The notes: generated by a model from the sequence alone, not told the origin. Positions 50,751 through 60,011 are shown, counted from the stretch's first letter. The stretch: 64,000 nt of DNA from Natrarchaeobius chitinivorans (GCF_003841505.1 NZ_REGA01000016.1:48320-112319), one strand, 5' to 3'. Made by a program: numbers and translations.

Positions 50751-51587
50751 TCACTCGAGTTTCTCGAGGCCGCCGACGAAGTTCGTCCGCGGGCCGACGA
50801 GCGTGACGGGATCGTCCGCGAGCGTGACGGTGACCGTGGCGGGTGGCTCGAGGCGCGTCCGATTCCGCCCGTCGCTGATCGCGTAGGCCGTCTCGCTGCC
50901 GGAGACGGTGAGGGTCAGTTCCGAGTCGGGGTCGACGACCAGCGGCGGCATCGCCTCGGTCGCGGCCATCTGCGTGACGACGAGCGCGTCAGCAGTCGGG
51001 TGAATCAGCGGCCCCCCCTCACTCAGGTTGTACGCGGTCGAACCCGTGGGCGTCGAGACGAGGACGCCGTCGGCGTGGCCACCCGCGTATCGCGTTCCGT
51101 CGATGTAAACCTCGATCGACGCGCCGCCGCCGTGGCCCCGCCGGGGCCCGTGAACGACGATTTCGTTGAGCGCCGGCTCGAGCGTCCAGCCGTCGCCGCG
51201 CGCCCGCAAGCGGTCGAGTTCGCGGCCCTCGATATCCTCGCCGCGCTGGAATCGGTCGACCAGACCGGTGACGACGTCGACGGCGTCGTCGGGGGAGACG
51301 GCGTTCAAAAAGCCGACTTCGCCGAGGTTCACCCCGAGGAGAGGCGTCGGTCCGACTTCCCGGGCGACGAACAGGAGCGTTCCGTCGCCGCCGATGCTGA
51401 CGACGAGGTCGCGCGTTGCCATCGCGGCGACCGGAACCGCGGCCGCGTCGACCGCGCTGCCGGTCTCCTCGTCGACGACGACGCTCACCCCCTCGCGTCC
51501 ACCCTCGAGTTCGTCGACGAGTGATTCGGTGAGCTGCTGTGCCCGCTCGTTGCCACGTTGGGCGACGATTCCGACGTCGGCGTCCAT
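50751..51587 (-). CDS. nadK: NAD kinase
   Basis: Phosphorylates NAD to NADP. The 278-residue ATP-NAD kinase fold shows the GGDGT motif in VVSIGGDGTLLFVAREVG (about 62-79), GVNLGEVGFLNAVSP (about 84-98), and the conserved ISTPTGS-type block VSTPTGSTAYNLSEGGPLIH (about 181-200). The C-terminus ends TLVGPRTNFVGGLEKLE. Start at 51585-51587 (MDADVGIVAQRGNERA). Convergent with the RNA polymerase epsilon gene, 12 bp apart. Confidence 0.92.
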   Translation of the reverse strand: MDADVGIVAQRGNERAQQLTESLVDELEGGREGVSVVVDEETGSAVDAAAVPVAAMATRDLVVSIGGDGTLLFVAREVGPTPLLGVNLGEVGFLNAVSPDDAVDVVTGLVDRFQRGEDIEGRELDRLRARGDGWTLEPALNEIVVHGPRRGHGGGASIEVYIDGTRYAGGHADGVLVSTPTGSTAYNLSEGGPLIHPTADALVVTQMAATEAMPPLVVDPDSELTLTVSGSETAYAISDGRNRTRLEPPATVTVTLADDPVTLVGPRTNFVGGLEKLE

Positions 51588-51811
51588 CGTCGGCGGATAC
51601 CCGTCCCGGGGTCAAAAAGCCACGCCTCCTCGGTCACCGCCGGCCGGAAACGACATTACGCCGGCTCGACTCAGTTCACCCGGGTGAACGAACCGCGACG
51701 CTCCGTCGCAGTCTCTCGTATGACATACGCCTCGACGAACGCACTCGAGTCGCGAGCCGACGGCGTCCGCGTCCACTGGTCTCGACTTTTTGGCGACTCG
51801 AGGTGGGCTCC

Positions 51812-53017
51812 GTGACTGACGAATCCGGCGACTGGTTCGAGCGAGCGCTCGCCGAAGAGGAAGACGAAGAAGACAAAGAGGGAAACGAAGTGGGTGGCGA
51901 GGAAGACGAACCGAGAGACGACCCCGGTTCCGGAGCCGACCCGGACGACCACGAGGGCGACGAAACTGCGGTCGGCCGAGCGGACGGAACCGGACGTCCC
52001 GACAAACGAGGGACGATCGACGTCGACGGTTCGGGTGAGACCGATAGCGCCGATTCCGAGCCGCCGTTTACAGCGGGCGAGAATTCGATCGAGGCGGGGA
52101 TAGGTAGTGGCGGTGGAGTAAACGAAGAACTCGCCGAGCGCACCGAACCCGACGACGGCGACTCCCTGTTCGACGAGGATTTCGGAGCCGCCTTCGAGAG
52201 CGCCCCCGACGTTCCGACGGACGACGAGCAACGCGGCGCCGACCCGTCGGGATTTTCCGACCTCGATTTCGGCCTCGCTGGTGCGGACGAGCCCGACTTC
52301 GAGGAGGAACCCGACACGGATCTTCCCCGCATCGACCTGGGCGTCGACGGACTCGACGGGATGATCCAGGGCGGCATTCCCGAGCGGTCGCTCGTGGTCG
52401 CGATCGGGAGCGCCGGAACGGGGAAGACGACCCTGGGCCTCCAGTTTCTCGCACACGGTCTCGAGCAGGGCGAACGCGGAGTGTTCATCGCCTTAGAGGA
52501 GAGCCGCGAACGTGTAATAAACAGCGCGACTGAGAAGGGGTTCGCGTTCGACAAACATGTCGCGGACGGCAGACTCGCGATCGTCGATTTAGACCCCGTC
52601 GAACTGGCCCACAGCCTGAACTCGATCGGGAACGAACTGCCGGCACTCATCGAGGAGTTCGGGGCCTCGCGACTCGTCCTCGACTCGGTGTCGCTGCTCG
52701 AGATGATGTACGACGACCAGTCGAACCGTCGGAACGAAATCTACGGATTTGCCAGCAGCCTGAAAGACGCGGGCGTCACGTCGCTGTTGACGAGCGAGGC
52801 CTCCGAGGACAACCCGTATGCGTCCCGTCACGGAATCGTCGAGTATCTCACCGACGGCGTCTTCGTCCTGCAGTACGTCCGCCCGGACGACTTCCGCGAG
52901 ACCCGACTCGCGATAGAGATTCAGAAGATCCGCGATGCGAATCACTCGCGGGAGAAAAAACCCTACGAGATCACTGCCGACGGCCTCTCGGTGTACCAGC
53001 AGGGGAACCTGTTCTGA
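51812..53017 (+). CDS. KaiC/RecA-like (RAD55-family) ATPase with acidic N-terminus
   Basis: A 401-residue protein. The C-terminal 230 residues are a KaiC-like ATPase: GVDGLDGMIQGGIPERSLVV, Walker A GSAGTGKTTLGLQF (about 202-215), FIALEESRERV, Walker B SRLVLDSVSLLEMM (about 284-297), and the VEYLTDGVFVLQYV stretch. The first about 170 residues are extremely acidic (EEEDEEDKEGNE and similar) and probably disordered. Related haloarchaeal proteins are grouped as HTR-like or circadian-like regulators; the target is unknown. GTG at 51812 gives VTDESGDWFERALAE. Confidence 0.82.
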   Translation: MTDESGDWFERALAEEEDEEDKEGNEVGGEEDEPRDDPGSGADPDDHEGDETAVGRADGTGRPDKRGTIDVDGSGETDSADSEPPFTAGENSIEAGIGSGGGVNEELAERTEPDDGDSLFDEDFGAAFESAPDVPTDDEQRGADPSGFSDLDFGLAGADEPDFEEEPDTDLPRIDLGVDGLDGMIQGGIPERSLVVAIGSAGTGKTTLGLQFLAHGLEQGERGVFIALEESRERVINSATEKGFAFDKHVADGRLAIVDLDPVELAHSLNSIGNELPALIEEFGASRLVLDSVSLLEMMYDDQSNRRNEIYGFASSLKDAGVTSLLTSEASEDNPYASRHGIVEYLTDGVFVLQYVRPDDFRETRLAIEIQKIRDANHSREKKPYEITADGLSVYQQGNLF

Positions 53018-53055
53018 AATTCGCTCGGCGACGACGGGGCTGTCACTTCCGGCTG

Positions 53056-53143
53056 CTGATACGGATTACTGTACCTGTTTACCGGCGCACCCGCGACCCG
53101 GGCGGCGGGTGCGCCGGCAATGACTTACAGTAAACCGTATGAC
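53056..53143. repeat. Palindromic intergenic repeat, copy F
   Basis: 88 bp from CTGATACGGATTACTGTACC to TTACAGTAAACCGTATGAC with core CCGGCGCACCCGC / GCGGGTGCGCCGG. Follows the KaiC-like gene by about 40 bp. Confidence 0.9.
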
Positions 53144-53254
53144 AGTAGGCTCCCCCCAGACAGCAGGTGGTTCGAAGACGTCCCGATCCGGTAACGACGT
53201 ATTGGTGGGTGTTCGCTGCCCATACTTTTTCCGACTCACCCTCCATACGGTTCC

Positions 53255-53494
53255 ATGGCAGAACGGACGACAGCCGACGAGACACTCACGCGGGAGGAAG
53301 TCGTCACGTACTTCGATCACCTTTCGAACGCGTTCGACGAGACTGACGACGAGGTTCGCGTCAGAGTCGGGAACAAAACGGTCGAACTCGAGCCCCCCGA
53401 AACCGTCGAACTCTCGGTCGACGTGATCGAGCGTTCGGCGATGTTTCGAGGGAAACGCGAGACGATCGAGATCGAACTCAGCTGGAAACCCTGA
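53255..53494 (+). CDS. Amphi-Trp domain protein
   Basis: A 79-residue protein: LTREEVVTYFDHLSNAFDET (about 11-30), then VRVRVGNKTVELEPPETVEL and TIEIELSWKP at the C-terminus. The conserved C-terminal Trp and the amphipathic beta pattern identify the amphi-Trp family, of unknown function. The start follows a short gap after repeat F. The TGA stop (53492-53494) lies in a CTGATACGA sequence that resembles the palindrome-family end. Confidence 0.82.
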   Translation: MAERTTADETLTREEVVTYFDHLSNAFDETDDEVRVRVGNKTVELEPPETVELSVDVIERSAMFRGKRETIEIELSWKP

Positions 53495-53577
53495 TACGAA
53501 CTGTTGAAAGGCATCTGCGGTTGGACCGTAGACGGGTTGCGGTCCGATCGGTGCATCGTTAGAATAAACCGTACGAC
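53491..53577. repeat. Degenerate palindromic element downstream of the amphi-Trp gene
   Basis: Starts CTGATACGAACTG and ends ATAAACCGTACGAC, with an inner GGACCG / CGGTCC hairpin. Same layout and length as the main family but diverged in both arms and core. Confidence 0.4.
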
Positions 53578-53807
53578 GTCAGCTCTCCCGTCGCCGTTTC
53601 ACCGACCCCCTCTCGTCGCCGTTTCACCGACCGCCGCCGTCACCGTTTCACCGACCGCCGCCGTCACCGTTTCACCGACCCCCTCTCGTCGCCGTTTCAC
53701 CACTGCCGTTCGCCGCTCGAGCCTCGAGTTCGAAACCAAATCGAATCGTTCCCAGCGAGCAGGAGATAGCGAAGTTCTTGTCTTTCCATCCGCGTAGTTC
53801 GATATAG
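53495..53807. other. Intergenic stretch between amphi-Trp and Usp genes
   Basis: Holds the degenerate palindrome (to 53577) and a five-unit tandem repeat (53590-53702). The last 100 bp should contain the Usp promoter. No gene seen. Confidence 0.5.
53590..53702. repeat. 24-25-bp tandem repeat, five units
   Basis: Units start at 53590, 53615, 53639, 53663 and 53688 and share GTC(G/A)CCGTTTCACCGACC. Units are contiguous without unique spacers, so this is not a CRISPR array. Confidence 0.9.
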
Positions 53808-54251
53808 ATGTACGACACGATTCTCTTCGCCACTGACGGGAGCGATCACGCGACGACCGTCGCAGAACACGCGATCGACGCCGCATCGACTCGCGATGCG
53901 ACCTTACACGTCCTCTCTGTCGTCGACGACCGTGCGTTTCTCGTCCTCGACGACGAGCGGGTCGACGCCGTCCGCGACGACCTCCGAACGAACGCACTCG
54001 AGGCGACCGACGAAGCCGCAGCCCGCGCCGAGGAGGCGGGACTCGAGGTGGAGACAGCCGTCGAGACCGGTAATCCGGCGGAGTGTATCGTCGATCACGC
54101 AGTCGACGTCGACGCCGGCCTGATCGTCATGGGAACGAGCGGAGACGACTACGAAAACAACGTCGTCGGCAGCGTCTCCCAGCGCGTCGTCCGCACCGCG
54201 CCGGTCCCGGTGACGACTGTCGGACCCGACGCCCGATCCGGTCGTCGCTGA
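53808..54251 (+). CDS. Universal stress protein (UspA family)
   Basis: A 147-residue Usp domain: MYDTILFATDGSDHATTVAE (Asp 10 of the nucleotide site), AGLEVETAVETGNPAECIVD (about 71-90), and the ATP-binding loop VMGTSGDDYENNVVGSVSQR (about 107-126). The G-x2-G-x9-G-S pattern suggests ATP binding. Role in stress survival is known for the family in general, not for this copy. Confidence 0.93.
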   Translation: MYDTILFATDGSDHATTVAEHAIDAASTRDATLHVLSVVDDRAFLVLDDERVDAVRDDLRTNALEATDEAAARAEEAGLEVETAVETGNPAECIVDHAVDVDAGLIVMGTSGDDYENNVVGSVSQRVVRTAPVPVTTVGPDARSGRR

Positions 54252-54319
54252 GCGTCGATTCCAACAGATCGCATTAAAATCGGGTACATTGATATGCGGG
54301 CCGCCGGTAATACGCTGTT

Positions 54320-55711
54320 ATGCGCCGTTCGCTCGTCGTCGCGATCGCAGTGCTCGCGATCGCGTTTCTCTTCGTCGGCGGACCGTCACTGCTGTTCTCG
54401 CCGTCGACGGAAGGCATCGCACCCGAGGAAGATGAGGAGCCGGAACTCCATATCGTCTCGTTCGATGACAGCGAGAGCGGTTTCTGGCCGTATCTCAACG
54501 CTCGAGAAGCCCACGAGAAACGCAGCCCGCTCAACGTCATCGTCCGCGGCGACGCCGACGACGTCGTCAGACTGTTAGCCCAGCACGGCGACGGCGACTG
54601 GGAGGAAGCCGAACACGACCACTTCGAAGCGGAGGAGCTACTCGACCCTGCGCAAAACGAGACCGATTCCGCGATGGACCCCGACAGCGACGGGGAGTCG
54701 AACACGACCGTCGACGCGGTTCGGCCAGTTTCTCCGACCGACATCCCGTGGTCCGAAGCCGATGGGACGACCCGCTACGCGTACGTCGACCCCGGTCCCG
54801 GCGAAGAGGCCTACTGGACGACCGAAACTCTGCAACTCGAGGACGGCGAGTACTACGGCTACCGGTATCACATTCGCCTCTACGAGAGCCCGAACCCCGA
54901 CGACCAGTGGATCGTGATGCAAACTCACTCCGAACACTTCGACTGGTTTACCCTCCGGCACCGAGTCGACGGCGTCGAACAGGCCCAATCCCGCCTCGAG
55001 GGCGACCTGATGGCGATCCCCGGGGTCGACCTTCGAGAGGACGTCAGCCGGATCTATCTCGACAACGCGGGACCATCCGACGCCGACGGCTGGGCGACGA
55101 AGGTCGATCTCACCGCGATGGCGCTCGCTCCGATCGCGATCGGACTCGCGGCGAGGCGAGAACGCGATGTCCGCGCAAAGAGTACCGGCGTCATCGAACG
55201 GGCCGAAAGCGGGATCGACGACCAGCTCACCGAGTCCGACCGAGCGCGTCTCGAGGCCGCGTCCGACCGCCTCGAAGCCGGGCACCTCGTTCTCGCGGGC
55301 GTGGTTTTGACGATAATTCTGGGCGTCCGAATCGGCGGTATCGCCCTCGATCGACACGCAAGCTTCCTCTCGGCCCACGCGATAGCGGCACTCCTGTATC
55401 CGTTCATCGCGCTCGGATTGCCCATCGCGACCTACGCCATCGCGAGCGGGCTCGAGCGTCGTCTCGACGCGGCGCTTGCGGCGTCGACGTCGCTTGCGGT
55501 GGCGATCTGGATCGATTACTCCCTGCTCGGCGTCGACGTATTGCCCCTCGACGTCGTCTTCCAACGTGCGTTCGTCGTCGTCGCGCTCGGGCTGATCGCC
55601 GCCGGCGCGGCCAGACGTGCGACCCGCGACTCGAGGCTCAACGACATGGTCGTCTTCGGAGTGGCACTGTGGTCGCTCGTCCTGGTCGGGACGCTGTTTG
55701 GCTACCTGTGA
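54320..55711 (+). CDS. Membrane protein with external domain, unknown
   Basis: 463 residues. An N-terminal helix (VVAIAVLAIAFLFVGGPSLL, about 6-25) acts as signal or anchor, followed by a large extracellular acidic domain to about residue 250 with SDADGWATKVDLTAMALAPI at its end. Then there are about five more helices in the C-terminal third (LVLAGVVLTIILGVRIGGIA and ALLYPFIALGLPIATYAIAS). No family recognised. It follows the Usp gene by about 70 bp on the same strand. Confidence 0.75.
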   Translation: MRRSLVVAIAVLAIAFLFVGGPSLLFSPSTEGIAPEEDEEPELHIVSFDDSESGFWPYLNAREAHEKRSPLNVIVRGDADDVVRLLAQHGDGDWEEAEHDHFEAEELLDPAQNETDSAMDPDSDGESNTTVDAVRPVSPTDIPWSEADGTTRYAYVDPGPGEEAYWTTETLQLEDGEYYGYRYHIRLYESPNPDDQWIVMQTHSEHFDWFTLRHRVDGVEQAQSRLEGDLMAIPGVDLREDVSRIYLDNAGPSDADGWATKVDLTAMALAPIAIGLAARRERDVRAKSTGVIERAESGIDDQLTESDRARLEAASDRLEAGHLVLAGVVLTIILGVRIGGIALDRHASFLSAHAIAALLYPFIALGLPIATYAIASGLERRLDAALAASTSLAVAIWIDYSLLGVDVLPLDVVFQRAFVVVALGLIAAGAARRATRDSRLNDMVVFGVALWSLVLVGTLFGYL

Positions 55712-55884
55712 CGTCGATTCCGTCTCTCGAACGCGCCCGCAGACGATGGTGGTTCGAAGACGACCGATCCAGTGACGCTGTTCGAATCACGGCGTCTGAG
55801 ACACCAGCGCACCCGCTCGAATAGATATTACGTTACTTTTAAATAATTTTGTTTCGACAGGACATCTAACGACAAGAGACGATT

Positions 55885-56217
55885 ATGGATCTGCTCAACC
55901 GCGGTAACTCTCGATCTGCGAACGACGCTGGCGGTGAGACCCAGACCGAAGAGACGTACGATTACGGATCCATGTCCGACGAGGAGTTCTGGTCGACGAT
56001 ACGCGCCGAGAACGCGGCCCTGCTGGGCGTCTCAGAGGAGCGAGTCGACGAAATGTCCTTCGCGGAGATCGAAGAACGGCTGGAGATCGAGACGGACGAA
56101 CCCCGGTTTCCCATGGGAAGCCGAGAGGGGTATCGCGACGTGGGGAGTTACGAAGTACTCTCCGAAGACGATTACGAGGCCCGGAAGAAGGCCGTCGAAC
56201 GATTTCTCACCGACTAA
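55885..56217 (+). CDS. Acidic soluble protein, first gene of an unknown pair
   Basis: 110 residues, MDLLNRGNSRSANDAGGETQ onward, then YGSMSDEEFWSTIRAENAAL (about 28-47) and LEIETDEPRFPMGSREGYRD (about 70-89). Mostly helical and acidic, with no recognised domain. Its last base overlaps the next start (TAATG). The AT-rich stretch at 55828-55855 just upstream probably holds the promoter. Confidence 0.72.
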   Translation: MDLLNRGNSRSANDAGGETQTEETYDYGSMSDEEFWSTIRAENAALLGVSEERVDEMSFAEIEERLEIETDEPRFPMGSREGYRDVGSYEVLSEDDYEARKKAVERFLTD

Positions 56218-56882
56218 TGTCACGGGACGACGACGTGGCCCGCACGGGTGACGACGTCGAACTTACGCACTCGTCGTCGGGTCGGGCCGAACCCGACACC
56301 GGGGTCGATCAGGAGGACGTAATCGAACTGTGTGCGACCGTTCTCACGGATCCGTACGTCAAAGCGCGCGACCTCCACATCAACAACGAAGCGGCCCTCG
56401 GAGAGCGGGACTGGGTCGGACTGACTAACTTTCGGGATGCGCTGGACCACGTGCGGAAAATTCACGTGTACCTCGACGACGACGAACCCGAAAAGGCGTT
56501 CTCCGAGGTCGTCGAAATGCAAGGTCACATCTACAGGGCCGCCTACGACGGTGCACAGACGATTCCCGAAGCGAAAATAGAGAGCGTCGAGGCTAACAAG
56601 CTTCCGAACGTCCTGTACACGATCACTCTGACCAGTGCACCGAGCGATAGAGAGTACAAACGACGAAAGAATCAGATCCGGGAGGCGATCTCGAGAGGAC
56701 GACGAAACAAACCGGAAAACTGGAAAGAAAGCGTAAAAGCCTTCGAAGAGGCCAAACAGCTGTCGACCACTCTGGACGAGGAGATCCCCGACAAAAAGGA
56801 CGTGTACTTTCGAGTAGTTATCCTTCTGATGGGCGTTATCGGTGCGTTCTCCGGACTGTACACCCTCGCCTCTTTTCTATGA
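56217..56882 (+). CDS. C-terminally anchored protein, second gene of an unknown pair
   Basis: 221 residues with one transmembrane helix at the extreme C-terminus (VVILLMGVIGAFSGLYTLAS). The soluble part has VIELCATVLTDPYVKARDLH (about 35-54), then AKIESVEANKLPNVLYTITL (about 118-137) and a basic helix EYKRRKNQIREAISRGRRNK. Translationally coupled to the 110-residue protein. No family recognised. Codon use looks slightly less GC-rich than neighbours. Confidence 0.72.
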   Translation: MSRDDDVARTGDDVELTHSSSGRAEPDTGVDQEDVIELCATVLTDPYVKARDLHINNEAALGERDWVGLTNFRDALDHVRKIHVYLDDDEPEKAFSEVVEMQGHIYRAAYDGAQTIPEAKIESVEANKLPNVLYTITLTSAPSDREYKRRKNQIREAISRGRRNKPENWKESVKAFEEAKQLSTTLDEEIPDKKDVYFRVVILLMGVIGAFSGLYTLASFL

Positions 56883-57072
56883 AGTGACGACGATACGACG
56901 GAGTAATCGGTGAAACGAATCGTCACGTTCGTACTCAAGCCTACTGCACCGTCTCACTTTAACGTAGATCTCTCGAGCGGTTGCCGGACGGATTTGGCTA
57001 CTAGATTTACGTTCGTCCACTTTTTTCCGGAAACGCGAGTCTATTAGGACGACGAACCCGTATCGACGGTCG

Positions 57073-57867
57073 ATGATCGACCTTCGCTTCTCCGAAGAGG
57101 AACTGGAACTGCGACGCGAACACGTTCTCGAGTTCGTCCGCGACAGCGTCGACGCCGCTGGCGCAGACGGTGCTGTCCTCGGCTTCTCGGGCGGAATCGA
57201 TAGCACGCTTACGGGGTACCTCGCCGTCGAAGCGCTCGGCCCGGAGAACGTCCACGGCCTCGTCCTTCCGGCGCGAGTCAGCAGCGACGAGAACATGAGC
57301 GACGCCGAACGGGTCGCCAGGGACCTCGAGATCAGCTACGACGTCATCGAAATCGAACCGATCGTCGACTCGCTGCTTTCGGTCTACCCGGAAGCCGAGG
57401 GCGACCACGAGGCCGTCGGGAACGCGAGGGCCCGCGTCCGCGGCGTCCTGAACTACCTCGTTGCCAACCACGAAAACCGGCTGGTCCTCGGAACCGGAAA
57501 CCGCAGCGAGGCCGCCGTCGGCTACTTCACCAAGTACGGCGACGGTGCCGTCGACTGTCACCCGATCGGGAACCTCTACAAACAGCAGGTCCGCCAGCTC
57601 GCCCGCCACGTCGGCGTTCCGGACGACCTCGTCGCCAAAACCCCCACCGCCGAACTCTGGGCCGACCAGACCGACGAAGCCGAACTGGGTATCGACTACG
57701 ACACCCTCGATTCGATCCTCGCGATCCACGTCGACGGCCCCCTCCCGGTCGACGCCACCGCCCGACTGCTCGAGGTCGACGCCGAGACCGTCGAGATGGT
57801 CCGCGGGCTGTACGAACGCAGCGAACACAAGCGAAACGCCCCGCCGGCACCCGAGCCCCTCGAGTGA
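57073..57867 (+). CDS. nadE: NAD+ synthetase, ammonia-dependent
   Basis: Final step of NAD synthesis from nicotinic acid adenine dinucleotide. The 264-residue enzyme has the PP-loop GAVLGFSGGIDSTLTGYLAV (about 34-53), the LGTGNRSEAAVGYFTKYGDG block (about 138-157), and AKTPTAELWADQTDEAELGI (about 188-207). No glutaminase domain, so ammonia is the donor. ATG at 57073. With NAD kinase at 50.8 kb, both pyridine-nucleotide steps are in this window. Confidence 0.93.
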   Translation: MIDLRFSEEELELRREHVLEFVRDSVDAAGADGAVLGFSGGIDSTLTGYLAVEALGPENVHGLVLPARVSSDENMSDAERVARDLEISYDVIEIEPIVDSLLSVYPEAEGDHEAVGNARARVRGVLNYLVANHENRLVLGTGNRSEAAVGYFTKYGDGAVDCHPIGNLYKQQVRQLARHVGVPDDLVAKTPTAELWADQTDEAELGIDYDTLDSILAIHVDGPLPVDATARLLEVDAETVEMVRGLYERSEHKRNAPPAPEPLE

Positions 57868-57895
57868 GTCGAGCCGACCGAAAGGCCAACGACCG

Positions 57896-58435
57896 CTACG
57901 GATCGCCGGTTCGCCACTCGTCCTCGAGCAGCCCGTACCAGTACGTGTCCTGATACTCGCCGTCGGCGAACCGCGCGTCGCGGTGGATCCCCTCTTTCGA
58001 GAAGCCGATCGACTCGAGCAGCCGCCGCGACGGCTCGTTGAACTCGAAGACGCGGGCCTCGATCCGGTGAAAGCCGAGCTGGTCGAAGCCGTATTCGACG
58101 ACCAGTTCGGCAGCCTCCGTCCCGTACCCCTGCCCGTGGTGGTCGGGCGCGAGCCAGTAGCCGATCTCCGCGCGGCGGGCCGGCCAGACGATCGAGTTGA
58201 AGCCGACGATCCCGACGCGCGTTCCGTCGACGTCGATCAGGAAGTCGATCGTCTCGTCTCCGCAGACGACTTCCTCGAAGAACTCCCGTTCTTGCGCTCG
58301 GTTGACCGGCGTCTGCCGACCGATCGCTCGCCAGATTCGCGGATCGTTAATCCACTCCTGGAGAAACTCGAGGTCGTCCTCCTCGATCGGTCGAAGCGTG
58401 ACGCGATCCCCGGAAAGAAACGCAACGGTGGTCAT
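57896..58435 (-). CDS. GNAT-family acetyltransferase (RimJ/RimL-like)
   Basis: A 179-residue acyl-CoA-dependent transferase: VTLRPIEEDDLEFLQEWIND (about 12-31), the acetyl-CoA site YWLAPDHHGQGYGTEAAELV (about 93-112, with Q/G-x-G-x-G/A), and ARVFEFNEPSRRLLESIGFS (about 127-146). Resembles RimJ/RimL-type protein or amino-sugar N-acetyltransferases. The acceptor is unknown. ATG at 58433-58435. Convergent with nadE. Confidence 0.87.
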   Translation of the reverse strand: MTTVAFLSGDRVTLRPIEEDDLEFLQEWINDPRIWRAIGRQTPVNRAQEREFFEEVVCGDETIDFLIDVDGTRVGIVGFNSIVWPARRAEIGYWLAPDHHGQGYGTEAAELVVEYGFDQLGFHRIEARVFEFNEPSRRLLESIGFSKEGIHRDARFADGEYQDTYWYGLLEDEWRTGDP

Positions 58436-58487
58436 AATCGGTCATTCGCCGACTCGTACAAGAAACCGCACATGCATTGCTAGCATT

Positions 58488-59198
58488 TCACTCGAGCAGT
58501 GCGTCGATATCGTCCGCGTGGGCGGCCACGAGGTCGCCAAACGCTTCGGCCTCGCGTCGTTCTTTCATCCCGCGGTCGGCGTCATCACGAACCCGACGCT
58601 TCAGAACCGCGCAGGCGTCGGCCTCGTTGTCGGTGATTTCGAGCGCGACGTCCCGGGGATCGTCCTCGAGTCGCGAGATCAGCCCCATCCGACGGGCCTC
58701 CTCGGCGTCGACGACGCGTCCCGTGAGCGCGAACTCGAGGGCGTTGCTCTCGCCTACCAGTCGTGGCAGGCGGACGGTGCCGCCCCAGGCACCGAACAGC
58801 CCGAACGTGACGCCCGGTTCGCCGTACGTCGAATCGGGCGTGCCGACCCGAACGTCGCAGGCGAGGGCGAGTTCGAGCCCGCCACCGCGTGCCGGACCGT
58901 CGATACCCGCGACGACGATCGCCGGCGACTCCTCGATGGTGCGAGCGACGCGTTGTCCCAACCGAGCGAACTCGACTGCGTCCTCGCGGTCGCCGTCGAG
59001 GGCCGCGACGACCTCGAGATCGGCCCCCGCACAGAATGCGGGTCCGCGTCCGTGGAGGTAGAGCACCGATTCGTCGGCGTCGGCGACCGCATCCTCGAGC
59101 GCCTCGAGGCCGCCGACGGTCAGGGCGTTTCTGGCAGCGGGCCGGTCGAGGGTCACGATCCGAATCGACCGGTCGGCGTCGATCTCGACGTCGATCAT
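58488..59198 (-). CDS. Enoyl-CoA hydratase/isomerase family protein
   Basis: A 236-residue crotonase-fold protein: TLDRPAARNALTVGGLEALE (about 16-35), the oxyanion-hole FCAGADLEVV (about 56-65), and DGPARGGGLELALACDVRVG (about 98-117). The catalytic Glu positions read YGEPGVTFGLFGAWGGTVRL (about 123-142), giving one clear Glu rather than a pair, so hydratase versus isomerase is uncertain. Likely in fatty-acid or aromatic degradation. ATG at 59196-59198 (MIDVEIDADRSIRIV). Confidence 0.85.
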   Translation of the reverse strand: MIDVEIDADRSIRIVTLDRPAARNALTVGGLEALEDAVADADESVLYLHGRGPAFCAGADLEVVAALDGDREDAVEFARLGQRVARTIEESPAIVVAGIDGPARGGGLELALACDVRVGTPDSTYGEPGVTFGLFGAWGGTVRLPRLVGESNALEFALTGRVVDAEEARRMGLISRLEDDPRDVALEITDNEADACAVLKRRVRDDADRGMKERREAEAFGDLVAAHADDIDALLE

Positions 59199-59258
59199 GC
59201 CTCGAGTCGACCGAGCGTTTCCAAAGGTCTTTGCTTCCCCCCTCGTAAGGTCCCGCCA

Positions 59259-60011
59259 ATGGAAGCCGACGACTGTCGGCGTGCCGCCGTCGAAGCCGTT
59301 GCGGACGTCGAACCACCGCGGTTGCACGATCTCGTCGAATCCGTCCTCGCGGAGGCGTCGATGGTCCCCGGCGTACTCACGGTCGAAAGTGCCAACGCCG
59401 CGATCTCCGACCCACCTGTCTCCCTCGAGGACCGAACCGACGGCGGATCTCGCACGCGACTCGATCCGAACGCGAACGGGGTCCTGACCCACGCAGCCGG
59501 CGTTCAGCTCATCTACGAAGGGCTGCGACTGACGCGAACGCTGGCCCACGAGGAACCGTGGAGTGCGAACACCGGCGACGCGTTCGATGGAACGGACGGC
59601 GACCTCGAGATCCTCGTCGCCGACATCCTCGTCGCCCGCGGGTTCTACCTGCTCGCCCGAACCGACGCCGCGGGAAAGGCGGTCCGGACGGTGCAGGCGT
59701 TCGGACGCGACCAGACGCATCGAGACGACCTCCTCGACGCCGACGACGGCACCGACCGAGGCGTCGATCCCGCGTCGATCGACGCGAACCTGGAACGCGA
59801 CGTCCTCGAACTCGCCGTGCTCACCGGCGCAGCCGCCGTCGACGAAACCCCGTCGTCACGCCTGCTCTCTGCTGCCGGCGAACTCGCCGACGACTTCGCA
59901 CCGTCGTTCCCGCCGGTCGACGAGTGTTACACTCACTTCGACCGATCGCTCTCGGATCGCTCGCTCGAGGACCACACGACGGACAGAGCGACCTCTGCAA
60001 CCGATCCGTGA
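59259..60011 (+). CDS. Conserved haloarchaeal protein (DUF7114-like)
   Basis: A 250-residue protein, MEADDCRRAAVEAVADVEPP onward, mostly helical. Blocks: VQLIYEGLRLTRTLAHEEPW (about 81-100), ILVADILVARGFYLLARTDA (about 119-138) and LELAVLTGAAAVDETPSSRL (about 182-201). The pattern, with Asp-rich helices, recalls polyprenyl-synthase-like or DUF7114 haloarchaeal proteins; I cannot assign a reaction. Divergent from the enoyl-CoA hydratase and just before tRNA-Thr. Confidence 0.72.
   Translation: MEADDCRRAAVEAVADVEPPRLHDLVESVLAEASMVPGVLTVESANAAISDPPVSLEDRTDGGSRTRLDPNANGVLTHAAGVQLIYEGLRLTRTLAHEEPWSANTGDAFDGTDGDLEILVADILVARGFYLLARTDAAGKAVRTVQAFGRDQTHRDDLLDADDGTDRGVDPASIDANLERDVLELAVLTGAAAVDETPSSRLLSAAGELADDFAPSFPPVDECYTHFDRSLSDRSLEDHTTDRATSATDP

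Noticed and set aside
53590..53702. Possible CRISPR array
   Set aside because: The 24-25-bp units are contiguous, with no unique spacers, and no cas gene is present.
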